DNA of 31,797 nucleotides from an uncultured Granulosicoccus sp. (lineage in GTDB: Bacteria; Pseudomonadota; Gammaproteobacteria; Granulosicoccales; Granulosicoccaceae): assembly GCA_937924505.1 (NCBI GenBank), contig CALDSR010000009.1:1-31797 (forward strand), written 5' to 3'. Position 1 is the first letter of the stretch, and the number at the start of each line of letters is the position of its first letter. Under the pieces are notes generated by a model. The model did not search any database, was not told the origin of the DNA, and saw only the letters and a program-made list of their open reading frames with translations. The position numbers were made by a program, and so were the translations under genes. Below, one piece after another: positions 15,619 through 24,711 of the stretch.

Positions 15619-18072
15619 ATGATGGCTTTACTATTCTGGTTGGTCGTAGCGGCTGGCACGCTGTTCACGCTGTCCAAAACCCGCCCGAGCCTGCCAATTG
15701 CAACCTGCGCGGTCGGCGTGGTGCTGTTTGTTGCGTACTTGCTCGGCTTCCTTGGCGGTTTTTTCGGCGGTTTGTTGGTCCTGGTCGGGATTATCCTTGC
15801 GGTTATTTTCAACGTCCGAGGTCTTCGTCATCGCTTTGTCAGCATGCCGCTGCTGAAATACGTCAAGGCGGTCTTGCCACCTATGTCTGACACTGAGCGC
15901 GATGCGATTGATGCGGGCACTGTCTGGTGGGAAGCAGAATTATTCCGAGGCGCGCCAAACTGGCAAAAACTGATCAGCTATCCGGAAGCCACTTTATCTG
16001 ACAGAGAGCAGGCTTTCATCGACGGTCCGGTCGATAAACTCTGCTCGATCATGGACGATTGGGAAATCACTTATGAGCTGAACAATCTGCCCGAGTCGGT
16101 ATGGAAGTACATCAAGGAAGAAAAATTCCTGGGCATGGTTATCCCCGAGGAATATGGCGGGCTTGGCTTCTCTGCAATGGCACACTCCGAAGTCGTGACC
16201 AAGCTGGCGACTCGCAGTGTCTCAGGGGCTGTCAGTGTCATGGTGCCGAATTCCCTGGGCCCAGCTGAATTATTGCTGCACTACGGCACTGAGAAACAAA
16301 AAAACTATTACTTGCCGCGACTCGCTGTGGGTGAGGAAATTCCGTGCTTCGCATTGACCGGCCCTGAAGCCGGCTCTGATGCCGGTGCCATGCCGGACTA
16401 TGGCATCGTTTGCAAGGGTGAATTTGAAGGCAAGGAAGTGCTCGGTTTACGCGTGACGTGGGAAAAACGATATATCACGCTTGGCCCGATTGCGACCTTG
16501 CTCGGTTTGGCCTTCAAGGCTTATGACCCTGATCACCTGCTCGGTGACGATGACGAATTGGGAATTACCTGCGCACTGATTCCAACCGACACCCCGGGAG
16601 TCAATATCGGCCGCCGTCACTTTCCACTGAATCAGGCCTTCATGAATGGTCCAAACAGTGGTAACGACGTGTTCATTCCAATGGAATGGATTATTGGTGG
16701 TCAGCCGATGGTCGGGCAGGGCTGGCGGATGTTGATGGAATCACTGTCGGTAGGTCGCGGTATCTCACTGCCATCGAACGGTGTGGCTTCGGGCAAGGCA
16801 GCGTCGCGATTCGTGGGTGCTTATGCACGGGTTCGCAAGCAGTTCAATCTGCCCATTGCCAAGTTTGAAGGCATCGAAGAAGTGCTGGGCCGCATTGCTG
16901 GCCTGACGTACACCATGGATGCCGGTCGTCGACTGACTTGTGCTGCGCTTGATCAAGGTGAGAAACCTTCGGTTGTCTCGGCCATTCTCAAGTACTACAA
17001 CACCGAGAACATGCGTGTCGTGGTCAACGACGGCATGGATATCGTGGGTGGTAAAGGTATCTGCATGGGACCGGGCAATTTCCTCGGTCGTCCCTATCAA
17101 GCCATACCGGTAGGCATTACGGTTGAAGGGGCAAACATTCTGACGCGTTCACTGATCATCTTTGGTCAGGGTGCCATCCGCTGCCATCCGTGGTTGATGG
17201 ATGAGATCAACTCAGCATCCTTGCCCAACAAGCAGGAAGCACTGGAGAGTTTTGATGAAGCCTTGATGGGACACATAGGTTATGCCATCCAGAACGGTGC
17301 GCGATCGCTGTTTCATGGTCTGACCAAAGGAGCGTTCGCCGATTCGCCGGTGGATGGAACCAATGCCAAATACTATCGACGACTTTCACGTATGAGTGCG
17401 GCCTATTCCTTCCTGGCAGATTTCGCCATGTTGTTTCTTGGCGGTGATCTCAAACGAAAGGAGATGTTGTCCGGTCGATTTGCCGATGGCTTGACGCATA
17501 TGTATATGGCTTCTGCCGTGCTCAAGCGGTTCGAGGACACCGGTCGTCCGGCTGCCGACCAGCCATTGCTTGAATGGTCGGTGCGGCAGGCCTTGTTTCA
17601 GACACAGGTAGCGCTGGATCAGATTCTGCGTAACTTCCCGAATGTACCGGTTGGTTTGTTGTTGCGCGGTATTGTCTTCCCGTTGGGTCGTCGTTTTCGC
17701 ACACCGAATGACAGGCTGACAAAAGCTTGCGCTGAAATTCTGCTTGATGATACGGAAGCGCGTGATCGTCTGACCGAAGGCGTGTACCGCAGTGATGATC
17801 CTGAAGACGTAACGGGCAGTGTCGAACATGCCTTACGATCAGTTCTGGCGGCTGACGACGCAGGTCGCAAGCTCAAGAACAGCAAGCAAAAACAACCTTA
17901 CAATGTTGACTATGCAACGTGGATTCAGCAGTTGACGGCCGATAATGTCATTAACCAGGAAGAAGCGGATTTGTTGATTACATCCAGTGAAGCCACGCGC
18001 CGTGTCATCATGGTTGATGACTTCCCGAACGATGTATTGCAAAGTGGTGGTGGGGCGCAAGCTAGAACCTAA
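15619..18072 (+). CDS. fadE: Membrane-anchored acyl-CoA dehydrogenase FadE
   Basis: This encodes an 817-residue protein of the E. coli FadE type, catalysing the first step of fatty-acid beta-oxidation (acyl-CoA to trans-2-enoyl-CoA) with FAD. Two hydrophobic segments at about 3-18 and 30-62 anchor it to the inner membrane. The acyl-CoA dehydrogenase core follows, with Pro-Glu-Glu-Tyr-Gly-Gly-Leu-Gly-Phe near 175, Thr-Gly-Pro-Glu-Ala-Gly-Ser-Asp-Ala-Gly near 250, and Val-Glu-Gly-Ala-Asn-Ile-Leu-Thr-Arg-Ser around Glu503. The extended C-terminal region (about 550-800) is the DUF1974-type tail. An AGGAG site at 15611-15615 fixes the ATG at 15619; an upstream GTG at 15535 is less likely. A near-consensus -10 (TATACT, 15502-15507) lies upstream. 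A half-site CTGGTC resembling FadR targets is too weak to call. Confidence 0.96.
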   Translation: MMALLFWLVVAAGTLFTLSKTRPSLPIATCAVGVVLFVAYLLGFLGGFFGGLLVLVGIILAVIFNVRGLRHRFVSMPLLKYVKAVLPPMSDTERDAIDAGTVWWEAELFRGAPNWQKLISYPEATLSDREQAFIDGPVDKLCSIMDDWEITYELNNLPESVWKYIKEEKFLGMVIPEEYGGLGFSAMAHSEVVTKLATRSVSGAVSVMVPNSLGPAELLLHYGTEKQKNYYLPRLAVGEEIPCFALTGPEAGSDAGAMPDYGIVCKGEFEGKEVLGLRVTWEKRYITLGPIATLLGLAFKAYDPDHLLGDDDELGITCALIPTDTPGVNIGRRHFPLNQAFMNGPNSGNDVFIPMEWIIGGQPMVGQGWRMLMESLSVGRGISLPSNGVASGKAASRFVGAYARVRKQFNLPIAKFEGIEEVLGRIAGLTYTMDAGRRLTCAALDQGEKPSVVSAILKYYNTENMRVVVNDGMDIVGGKGICMGPGNFLGRPYQAIPVGITVEGANILTRSLIIFGQGAIRCHPWLMDEINSASLPNKQEALESFDEALMGHIGYAIQNGARSLFHGLTKGAFADSPVDGTNAKYYRRLSRMSAAYSFLADFAMLFLGGDLKRKEMLSGRFADGLTHMYMASAVLKRFEDTGRPAADQPLLEWSVRQALFQTQVALDQILRNFPNVPVGLLLRGIVFPLGRRFRTPNDRLTKACAEILLDDTEARDRLTEGVYRSDDPEDVTGSVEHALRSVLAADDAGRKLKNSKQKQPYNVDYATWIQQLTADNVINQEEADLLITSSEATRRVIMVDDFPNDVLQSGGGAQART

Positions 18073-18085
18073 GCTTGTGTCGGCG

Positions 18086-18113
18086 ATGCCTTGCCCGATT
18101 CAGGGCAAGGCAT
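18086..18113. terminator. Strong stem-loop between fadE and the chalcone-isomerase-like gene
   Basis: ATGCCTTGCCC (18086-18096) and GGGCAAGGCAT (18103-18113) form a perfect 11-bp stem with a six-base loop, 14 bases after the fadE stop. It lies between convergent genes and, being symmetric, could serve both. No T run follows on either strand, so classical intrinsic termination is uncertain; it may act with Rho or protect the 3' end of the mRNA. Confidence 0.6.
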
Positions 18114-18152
18114 TGCTTCGACTGAGAAATGCAGACGCCCTTCAAGAAGAGC

Positions 18153-18755
18153 TTAGCCGCCTTTGAGCATCGCGCTTTTCAGGTTTGCCTGGACCGGTGT
18201 GTCAGATAACCAGATACCGAACAAGGCTTGTTTGAAATCAAGGCCTTCTATCAAACCCGATTCCTCGCCATTGCGAAATATGCGAGTGCCGACGTTCGGT
18301 TCATAGGCAAATGTGTAGCTGTCGCCGGGGCGAATTTTTTCTGTCATCAGGCCAATCAGTTGGTCTATCTGTGGCTGAACAGGGTCGGTATTGCCACCGG
18401 TGGATTTGTTGAAGCCTGATTTCAAGGCTTTCAGCATCTTGTCGCGAGTCAGGAGGTCTGACAAGATATTCAGCCGAATAGCCATTGATTCATCGGCAGC
18501 GACTATACCGGCCGCATCGCTGCTGGGTGCTCCAAGGTAAAGACTGCCGACATAAAGCTTGATAAAAAGCCTCTTGCGCAGCCCGGCACCGTTGAGCACC
18601 AGTTCTTCACCGCCAACTGCAAGCTTGTTTTCAAGCTCCACCCCCGCAACTTTACGAGCGTGAGCCGGACTGGATATCAGTAGTAATGCAAAACAGACCA
18701 GTGCGATCTGTTTGCTGATAGTGATTGAGGTGTTTTTCAGATTATTGGCGATCAT
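18153..18755 (-). CDS. Exported chalcone-isomerase-like protein
   Basis: This encodes a 200-residue protein with an N-terminal signal peptide (hydrophobic core about 17-30, Ala-His-Ala cleavage near 34) followed by a chalcone-isomerase-like domain: Leu-Asn-Gly-Ala-Gly-Leu-Arg-Lys-Arg-Leu-Phe-Ile-Lys-Leu-Tyr-Val-Gly-Ser-Leu-Tyr-Leu near 54-75, and Gly-Ile-Trp-Leu-Ser/Gly-Asp-x-Pro-Val near 181-189. Bacterial members are widespread and periplasmic, and do not act on flavonoids; their role is unsettled, with lipid or fatty-acid binding suggested for related plant proteins. Its ATG overlaps the stop of the upstream 53-residue gene (ATGA), so the two are translated together. It converges on fadE. 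Confidence 0.9.
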   Translation of the reverse strand: MIANNLKNTSITISKQIALVCFALLLISSPAHARKVAGVELENKLAVGGEELVLNGAGLRKRLFIKLYVGSLYLGAPSSDAAGIVAADESMAIRLNILSDLLTRDKMLKALKSGFNKSTGGNTDPVQPQIDQLIGLMTEKIRPGDSYTFAYEPNVGTRIFRNGEESGLIEGLDFKQALFGIWLSDTPVQANLKSAMLKGG

Positions 18756-18913
18756 TGGATTGCCTGCATAGCCGGTGTATTAGCGATCGCTCCGGATGCC
18801 CCGTTTTCGATCAGGGCGAAGCCAGTAGCGCCCGTTAAACCTGCCACATTGACCAAGGCACACACCCCGACCAGGATTTCGGGCGACCGCAGTCGCGCTG
18901 GGTACCGGTTCAT
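18752..18913 (-). CDS. 53-residue single-span membrane peptide coupled to the CHI-like gene
   Basis: This is a short reading frame with a textbook AGAGGAGAG ribosome site (18917-18925) about five bases before the ATG. It ends in a four-base ATGA overlap with the chalcone-isomerase-like gene. The peptide has an Arg-rich start (residues 3-9), a hydrophobic stretch at about 12-35 rich in Val, Ala, Leu and Gly, and a small polar tail, so it is probably an inner-membrane peptide. I recognise no family. The strong ribosome site and tight coupling argue that it is translated, either as a functional partner or as a device to set translation of the downstream gene. An in-frame upstream ATG at 18955 would add 14 residues but has no ribosome site. 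Confidence 0.65.
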   Translation of the reverse strand: MNRYPARLRSPEILVGVCALVNVAGLTGATGFALIENGASGAIANTPAMQAIQ

Positions 18914-19257
18914 AAACTCTCCTCTGTGTTTTTGCGGGGCTGACCGAAATGGCACTGCGCTTCATGATAGCCACTTGGGGCCCAGGCTCAAGCTACGTCA
19001 TCGTGTCTTAAGACTACACTTTATTGTGCTTGTCAGGAAACAGTGTTTTACCGTGATAGGCGTTCGAACGATCTCGTAATCGCCGGATACCGTCAAAAAT
19101 TGCCGATTTGCCCGCCATTGCTCTAGGATCAAGGGGTGGGGAACATGAATGGGAACAAATGTGGACCAGTCAGGCTCCTAAATCGTATCGCCGTTAAGCG
19201 GTGCCAAAACAAAACCACTGTTTTCAGTCATGATGAAAAAGGTAGCTGAACGCCAGT
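18914..19257. other. Divergent intergenic region ahead of the MoxR/VWA operon
   Basis: This 0.34 kb stretch separates the minus-strand small-peptide gene from the plus-strand VWA operon and must hold promoters for both. I found no strong -35/-10 pair, terminator or dyad. A 34-codon frame (ATG 19145 to TGA 19249) is open just before the operon. It has no protein-like character that I can support, and could at most be a leader peptide. Confidence 0.4.
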
Positions 19258-21522
19258 ATGTTTGAACGTCTGTTCAATCAGCCCATTAATGTCTGGCGAG
19301 AGGGCACGTGGGTCTTTGAAAGCGGTTGGCCATTAATCGGGCTGGCACTGGCGGCTGTCATCATTTTGGCGGTTTTGTTTTTCTCCAGTCTGCGTCAGTC
19401 AATCAGCGCCGGTCGAAGAGTGGCGGTTCTCGCACTTCAGTCGATTGTCGTGCTCACCGCGTTGACGATGCTATGGCGTCCAGCGCTGGAAATATCACTG
19501 ACTGAAAAAGGCGAGAACGCCGTTGCGTGGTTGTTTGACGGTTCTTCGAGCATGGATATTAACGATGTCGGGTCCGTATCGCGTCGTCAGGGCATCCTCG
19601 ATGCGCTACAAGACAACAATTTGCTCGACGCGTCGACTTTCCAACACGATCTTTATCGATTCGGCCGTCACCTTGAGCCAGTTGATACCATATCGACGCT
19701 CGAGGGCAGCATTGCCAGTGAGCGAACCAACATTGCAGGCAGTCTCGATAGCCTGCTTGATGACCTTAACAAGACGACATTGGCAGCCATAGTTCTGGTC
19801 AGCGACGGCGCACACAATGCCGGCGGCATGGATGCTGGCTGGTGGCAGGCTATCAGCTCGGCTGGCATTCCGGTGCACACGATTGGTGTCGGTAATGATG
19901 TTGTACAAGATGATCTCGAAATTCGCAGCGTCTCCATGCCGTCTCAGAGTCATGTCGATGCTGACATAGTCGCCACGGTCGTGGTTCGACATGCCGGGAC
20001 CGATGTTGCCCGTCTGCGGGTTAGCGCAGGTCGTGAATTACTGGCAGCGGTTGACCTTGAGTTGCCGAGTGGGCAAGAGGAGAGCGTGCACGTCATCGAG
20101 TTCAATGCAGGTAGTGCCGGCGTCCGGCGTATCGAATTTTCGATTGATTCATCGATGAATGAATCCAACACAGCTAATAACCGCCTGCCGAGAATGCTTG
20201 ACGTGCAGGACGATGCGCGTCGGATCCTGTACGTAGAAGGCGAGCCCCGTTGGGAATACAAGTTCTTGCGTCGAGCGGTACACGACAACGATGCTGTGCA
20301 ACTGGTCAGCTTGCTACGAACATCACCCAACAAATTTTATCGTCAAGGGGTAGCGAATGCCGAAGAACTCAGTGAAGGCTTCCCCGACTCGGTCGAAAAA
20401 CTGTTTGCCTACGATGCGGTGATCATTGGCAGTCTGGAAGCCGCCGAGTTATCGACCACGCAGCAGGCGGCTTTGCGCGATTTTGTCAGTGTTCGTGGTG
20501 GTACGTTGTTGATGCTGGCTGGACGCAAAGGTTTGGCGGATGGCGGCTGGGCTCGATCAGTCACCGCCGCAGCCCTGCCGGTAGAGCTTGCCCGAGACCT
20601 TGATGCCGAAACCTATCAGCGTAAGCGAGCGAAGGTCAGGCCCACACTTGCTGGCTTGAGAACGCCATGGTTGCAGCTGGATGCCGAGACGGACAGTAAC
20701 CGTGAGGCTTGGGCGGGCTTGCCAGAGATTGCTGATCATCAATCTCTGGGCACACCCAAACCCGGTGCCGTCACATTGTTGGAAGTGTTGGATAGTAATG
20801 GTGGCAATGCTCGCCCACTACTGGTTTGGCAGCGTTATGGACGTGGCAACAGTGCGGTGTTGGGTAGCTCCGGAACCTGGCGTTGGCAAATGCGCCTGGA
20901 CTCGGAAGATCAGCGTCATGAAAAATTCTGGCAAGGTTTACTCAAACAATTAGTGCAGGACACGACGCCACGACTCAACGTTTCGACGGATACTCCGATC
21001 ATTCGCGATTCCGATTCGGCCGAATTGAAATTGCTTGCCTACAACGCTGACTTCTCGACCGTGGATCAGAATGCATTGTCCGTTGAAATCACCCGTCCTG
21101 ATGGCAGCAAAGAAACCGTGTCGGTCAGACAACGGGATGATCAGCGTGGACACTTTGTCGGTAGTATTCCAACCACCATGGATGGCCCGTATATGGTCAA
21201 GGTCAGCTCGCCGATTGAAGGTGAATCCCCTTCAGCGGCCCCGATCACCAGAGAAAGCTGGCTATACAGAGAATCGGGAAATGCCGAGCGTTACCGAACT
21301 GAGCTCAACCGAGATTTTCTGGAACGTCTTGCGGCATCAACGGGCGGTCAGTATCTACCGCTTGACAGAATTACTGAATTGCCCGCGATACTCCTCGACG
21401 AGAATGCTGCGCTTAAACGAGAAACGCGGTTACCACTTTGGAACATGCCTGTTTTCTTCCTGTTGTTATTGCTTGCCAAAGGGATTGAGTGGTTGCTCCG
21501 ACTAAAGTGGAAGCGATTGTGA
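19258..21522 (+). CDS. Membrane VWA protein with GATase-like segment
   Basis: This is a 754-residue inner-membrane protein and the first gene of the MoxR operon. Two N-terminal membrane helices lie at about 25-43 and 53-73. A von Willebrand A domain follows with an intact metal site: Asp94-Gly-Ser96-Ser-Ser98, a Thr in Glu-Arg-Thr-Asn-Ile-Ala-Gly near 160, and Asp in Val-Ser-Asp-Gly-Ala-His. From about residue 323 a segment beginning Tyr-Val-Glu-Gly-Glu-Pro-Arg-Trp-Glu-Tyr-Lys-Phe resembles the class I glutamine-amidotransferase-like fold found in such proteins. A last helix sits at about 730-750 near the C-terminus. The VWA and GATase-like parts should face the periplasm. Related proteins partner MoxR ATPases, but their precise role is unknown. 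The next gene starts inside its stop codon (TGATG). Confidence 0.88.
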   Translation: MFERLFNQPINVWREGTWVFESGWPLIGLALAAVIILAVLFFSSLRQSISAGRRVAVLALQSIVVLTALTMLWRPALEISLTEKGENAVAWLFDGSSSMDINDVGSVSRRQGILDALQDNNLLDASTFQHDLYRFGRHLEPVDTISTLEGSIASERTNIAGSLDSLLDDLNKTTLAAIVLVSDGAHNAGGMDAGWWQAISSAGIPVHTIGVGNDVVQDDLEIRSVSMPSQSHVDADIVATVVVRHAGTDVARLRVSAGRELLAAVDLELPSGQEESVHVIEFNAGSAGVRRIEFSIDSSMNESNTANNRLPRMLDVQDDARRILYVEGEPRWEYKFLRRAVHDNDAVQLVSLLRTSPNKFYRQGVANAEELSEGFPDSVEKLFAYDAVIIGSLEAAELSTTQQAALRDFVSVRGGTLLMLAGRKGLADGGWARSVTAAALPVELARDLDAETYQRKRAKVRPTLAGLRTPWLQLDAETDSNREAWAGLPEIADHQSLGTPKPGAVTLLEVLDSNGGNARPLLVWQRYGRGNSAVLGSSGTWRWQMRLDSEDQRHEKFWQGLLKQLVQDTTPRLNVSTDTPIIRDSDSAELKLLAYNADFSTVDQNALSVEITRPDGSKETVSVRQRDDQRGHFVGSIPTTMDGPYMVKVSSPIEGESPSAAPITRESWLYRESGNAERYRTELNRDFLERLAASTGGQYLPLDRITELPAILLDENAALKRETRLPLWNMPVFFLLLLLAKGIEWLLRLKWKRL

Positions 21523-22442
21523 TGCATCGACACTGTCTTGCTTTTTTGGTGTTGGTAGCGGCGTCGCTGGCACCGTCCGTGTCGCAGGCTCGCACGGTCG
21601 CGCTGGTGGTTAGCGGACTGGGTGGAAACCCGGAATACAGTGAGGCTTTTAAGGAGTACGGCACAGCAATAGCCAACGGCCTTTCGAGTCTTGAGATTGA
21701 TGATCAGGCCATTATCTATCTGGATGAGTCTGCCAATCGTGAAAGCCTGCTTGAAGCATTCGAAACGCAAGCACGGACACCCGCTGATGTCTTTGTGTTG
21801 GTGCTACTCGGTCATGGCACCAGTGATGCGACAACCTGGCGATTCAATATCAAGGGCCCGGACCTGACAACTGAAGATCTTGTCTCCGCATTGAATGACG
21901 TTCAGGCACCGGAGCAACTTGTGGTGTTGGCTACCAGTGCCAGTGGCGCTCTGCTGGATGTGCTCAGTCAACCGGGTCGCGTTGTTGTGACGGCAACCAA
22001 AAGTGGCGGTGAACTCAACGCTGTGCGTTTTCCCGAGTATCTGGCAACGGCGATCAGTACCGAGCAGGCGGATCTTGACCGAAACGAAATTCTGACAGCG
22101 GCTGAAGCGTTTCGTTTTGCAGATAACCGCACGCGCGAGTACTATGAAACGCAGAAATTACTGGCGCCTGAGCATGCACGTTTGCGCGGTGATGGCGCTG
22201 AAACCATTGCACTGGCAAAGCTCGGGGCGTTGCGCGAAGCACAGGACAATCCTGAGGTGCTCGCTTTACTTGAACAACGTTTGAGTCTTGAGCAACGATT
22301 TACAGCAATCAAGCGGGAAAAGTCCAGCCTGTCCACCAATGACTATTATGCTGCCTTGGAATCGGTGCTGCTTGAACTCGCGCGGCTGCAACGGTCGATC
22401 GATGACGCGACCGGCTGGAGTGAGACTGATGGCAGTAGCTAG
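21522..22442 (+). CDS. Exported caspase/C13-like protein lacking the usual catalytic Cys
   Basis: This encodes a 306-residue protein with a signal peptide (hydrophobic 6-16, Ser-Gln-Ala cleavage near 23), placing it in the periplasm. The body resembles the caspase-haemoglobinase fold: a beta strand ends in Leu-Gly-His98-Gly-Thr, where the catalytic His of C13/caspase proteases sits. The next strand ends in Ala-Thr-Ser-Ala-Ser-Gly (137-142), where a Cys would be expected, and a Gly-Arg-Val-Val-Val-Thr-Ala-Thr-Lys-Ser-Gly block follows. With Ser or Ala at the nucleophile position it is probably not a cysteine protease. Residues 184-195 (Asp-x-Asp-x-Asn ... Glu) look like an EF-hand calcium loop. 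The C-terminal 90 residues are helical. Its ATG overlaps the upstream stop. The fold call is inference from motif order. Confidence 0.75.
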   Translation: MHRHCLAFLVLVAASLAPSVSQARTVALVVSGLGGNPEYSEAFKEYGTAIANGLSSLEIDDQAIIYLDESANRESLLEAFETQARTPADVFVLVLLGHGTSDATTWRFNIKGPDLTTEDLVSALNDVQAPEQLVVLATSASGALLDVLSQPGRVVVTATKSGGELNAVRFPEYLATAISTEQADLDRNEILTAAEAFRFADNRTREYYETQKLLAPEHARLRGDGAETIALAKLGALREAQDNPEVLALLEQRLSLEQRFTAIKREKSSLSTNDYYAALESVLLELARLQRSIDDATGWSETDGSS

Positions 22443-24711
22443 AATGACAAATTGCTTGTGGCTCTTTTGTACGCTGATGTTGTCAAGCGAGCTGCATGCG
22501 CTGACAATTCACTACGACCTTAGTCGTAACGAGGCGCTGAAAACATGTGATGAAGCGCTGTACAGCGGTGAGAAACAAGCCTCGGTTAACTGCTATCAAC
22601 GTGTATTCAATACGTCAGAGGGGCTGGTTCAGGCTGATGCGGCGGCGGCACTCGGCGATGTGCAGACTGCAAACCGTCTTTATCGTGATCTCGCTGCCAG
22701 CGATACAGACCCTGCCATCAAAACCAATTGGGGGCTTTTGTATCTGGAGACGCATCAGGTCAGCGATGCCGAAGCCTTGTTTCGTGAGGCCTTGTTGTAC
22801 AACGATGCTTTTTTGCCTGCGCAAATCGGGCTTGCGAAAGCGCTGTCAGAAGGATTCGAAGGCCGCGCTCGCCAGCTACTGGTGGATATCACAACCCAAT
22901 ACCCTGATAACGTTCAGGCGATGGTGTTACGTGCGCGTATCGAACTGGAACTGCAAAATCTCGATACCGCCAGAGGATTACTTAACCGTGCCTTGTCGGT
23001 GATACCAGAGCAGGGCTTGCCGCCACTTGAAATATATGCGCTGCATGCCGGTGCCGATCTCCTTGATGGAAAATCAATACAGCCCTGGATCGACAAGGCG
23101 TTGGAGATAAATCCGCAGTATGGTGATGTGTATGCGATACCCGCTCACTTCTACATCATCACCTATCGTTATCGTGAGGCAGTAGAGCTGTATCAGGCAG
23201 CGGTGAATATTGATCCAGATCTGGCAACCGCACACCGCGACCTGGGTATCAATCTCTTGCGCATCAATAACATTTTTGCGGCGCGGTATCACCTGCTAAA
23301 AGCGTTTTCCATTGATGCCTTCGACGCGAAGACAGTGAATACACTGCGATTACTCGATGGTATCGATGACATGCGTATCAGCACCGTTGATGTCGGTGCC
23401 GCTGATGATCCCGAGACGATAATCGGTCGAGTATTGATTCGTCTGGATCGTGACGATGCTGATGCGCTGGAGCCTTATGTCGTTGATCTGGCGACGCGAG
23501 CGGTGCAGGTTTTTACCGAGCGCTATGACTTTCAATTACAACGTCCAATGGTGGTTGAGCTGTATCACGATCATGATGACTTCGGTGTGCGCACCGTCAG
23601 TACACCGGGTATCGGTTTGCTTGGCGTGACCTTTGGTTACCTGACGGCGATGGATTCACCCAAGGCGCGTGCCAGTGGTGACTTTCATTGGGGGAGTACG
23701 CTTTGGCATGAGATCGCACATGTATTTACGCTTGAAGCGACCAATCATCGCTTGCCTCGCTGGTTCAGCGAAGGCTTGTCAGTTTACGAAGAGTGGAATA
23801 CGGGTCCTTTGCCTAATCGAGAGTTGCCGGTTGATACTCTGACGGCTTTTTCTGCCGGCCAATTTCTGCCCGTTGCCGAACTGGACAATGGATTTGTTCG
23901 CCCAAGCTATCAGGGGCAGGTTCAGGTGTCCTACATGCAGGCCGGGCTTATCTGCGATTTCATCAGTGCCCGCTGGGGGCATCAGGCATTGGTCAGCATG
24001 CTCAAGTCCTTTGCCGATGGCGACAGCACGGAAGAGGCCTTGCAAGAAGCGATAGGACTTGACGCTGATGGTTTCGACATGGCTTTTCGCGAATCCATGC
24101 AGGCGCAATATGGTGAACTCAGTGCATCACTGGACAGCTACCGGGTCGCTGTACAGCAGCTTGTGCAAGCGCGGGAATTACGTGACTGGATCAGTGTTGA
24201 AGCATTGGCCAGAGATCTTGTTCGACGGTACCCCGAACGGGTCACGGGTGGCAATGGTTACGAAGTGCTGGCCGAGGCTCAGCGAGCACAGGGCGACGAA
24301 GATTCAGCGCTGGATACTCTGCTTGAGTGGCACGCGCGAGGCGGGCATGATCCTGATACCTTGCAGGGTCTGGCTGCTGACCTGACTGCGGCCGGACGTG
24401 GTGATGAAGCCATAGCGGTTCTCGAATCATTAAATTGGGTCATGCCCTACGTGAGTGATGAACACGCTCAATTAGGCAATCATTATCTGGCCAACGGTGA
24501 TGCGCAAAGGGCCATTCGAGAATTCGACGCTTTACTGGCCATGCGCGAAGATGATCCAGCACAAGCTTATCTGGGCAAGGCGCGCGCCGCAATGCTACTC
24601 GATGACCCCTCGCTCGCTCGCAGACAAGTACTTAATGCATTGGAAAATGCCCCATTTTATCGTCCGGCACAAAAACTGTTGCTGGAATTAACCGGAGACA
24701 ATCGTGACTGA
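22429..24711 (+). CDS. Exported TPR protein with gluzincin (peptidase MA-like) domain
   Basis: This encodes a 760-residue protein. A GGAG ribosome site eight bases upstream supports the ATG at 22429, inside the previous gene. A signal peptide spans about 1-24. Residues 30-310 are tetratricopeptide-type helix pairs, and a second set lies at the C-terminus (about 590-755). Between them is a zinc peptidase domain: His427-Glu-Ile-Ala-His431 followed by Trp-Phe-Ser-Glu448-Gly-Leu-Ser-Val-Tyr-Glu-Glu, the spacing of gluzincins of the MA clan (peptidase_MA_2 type). All zinc ligands are present, so it is likely active in the periplasm. Substrate is unknown; TPRs suggest it docks on partner proteins of the same operon. 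It overlaps the MoxR gene by eight bases. Confidence 0.85.
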   Translation: MAVARMTNCLWLFCTLMLSSELHALTIHYDLSRNEALKTCDEALYSGEKQASVNCYQRVFNTSEGLVQADAAAALGDVQTANRLYRDLAASDTDPAIKTNWGLLYLETHQVSDAEALFREALLYNDAFLPAQIGLAKALSEGFEGRARQLLVDITTQYPDNVQAMVLRARIELELQNLDTARGLLNRALSVIPEQGLPPLEIYALHAGADLLDGKSIQPWIDKALEINPQYGDVYAIPAHFYIITYRYREAVELYQAAVNIDPDLATAHRDLGINLLRINNIFAARYHLLKAFSIDAFDAKTVNTLRLLDGIDDMRISTVDVGAADDPETIIGRVLIRLDRDDADALEPYVVDLATRAVQVFTERYDFQLQRPMVVELYHDHDDFGVRTVSTPGIGLLGVTFGYLTAMDSPKARASGDFHWGSTLWHEIAHVFTLEATNHRLPRWFSEGLSVYEEWNTGPLPNRELPVDTLTAFSAGQFLPVAELDNGFVRPSYQGQVQVSYMQAGLICDFISARWGHQALVSMLKSFADGDSTEEALQEAIGLDADGFDMAFRESMQAQYGELSASLDSYRVAVQQLVQARELRDWISVEALARDLVRRYPERVTGGNGYEVLAEAQRAQGDEDSALDTLLEWHARGGHDPDTLQGLAADLTAAGRGDEAIAVLESLNWVMPYVSDEHAQLGNHYLANGDAQRAIREFDALLAMREDDPAQAYLGKARAAMLLDDPSLARRQVLNALENAPFYRPAQKLLLELTGDNRD

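Noticed and set aside
19145..19249. 34-codon frame before the VWA operon
   Set aside because: Short, basic and without family resemblance; an operon leader peptide cannot be excluded but is not supported.
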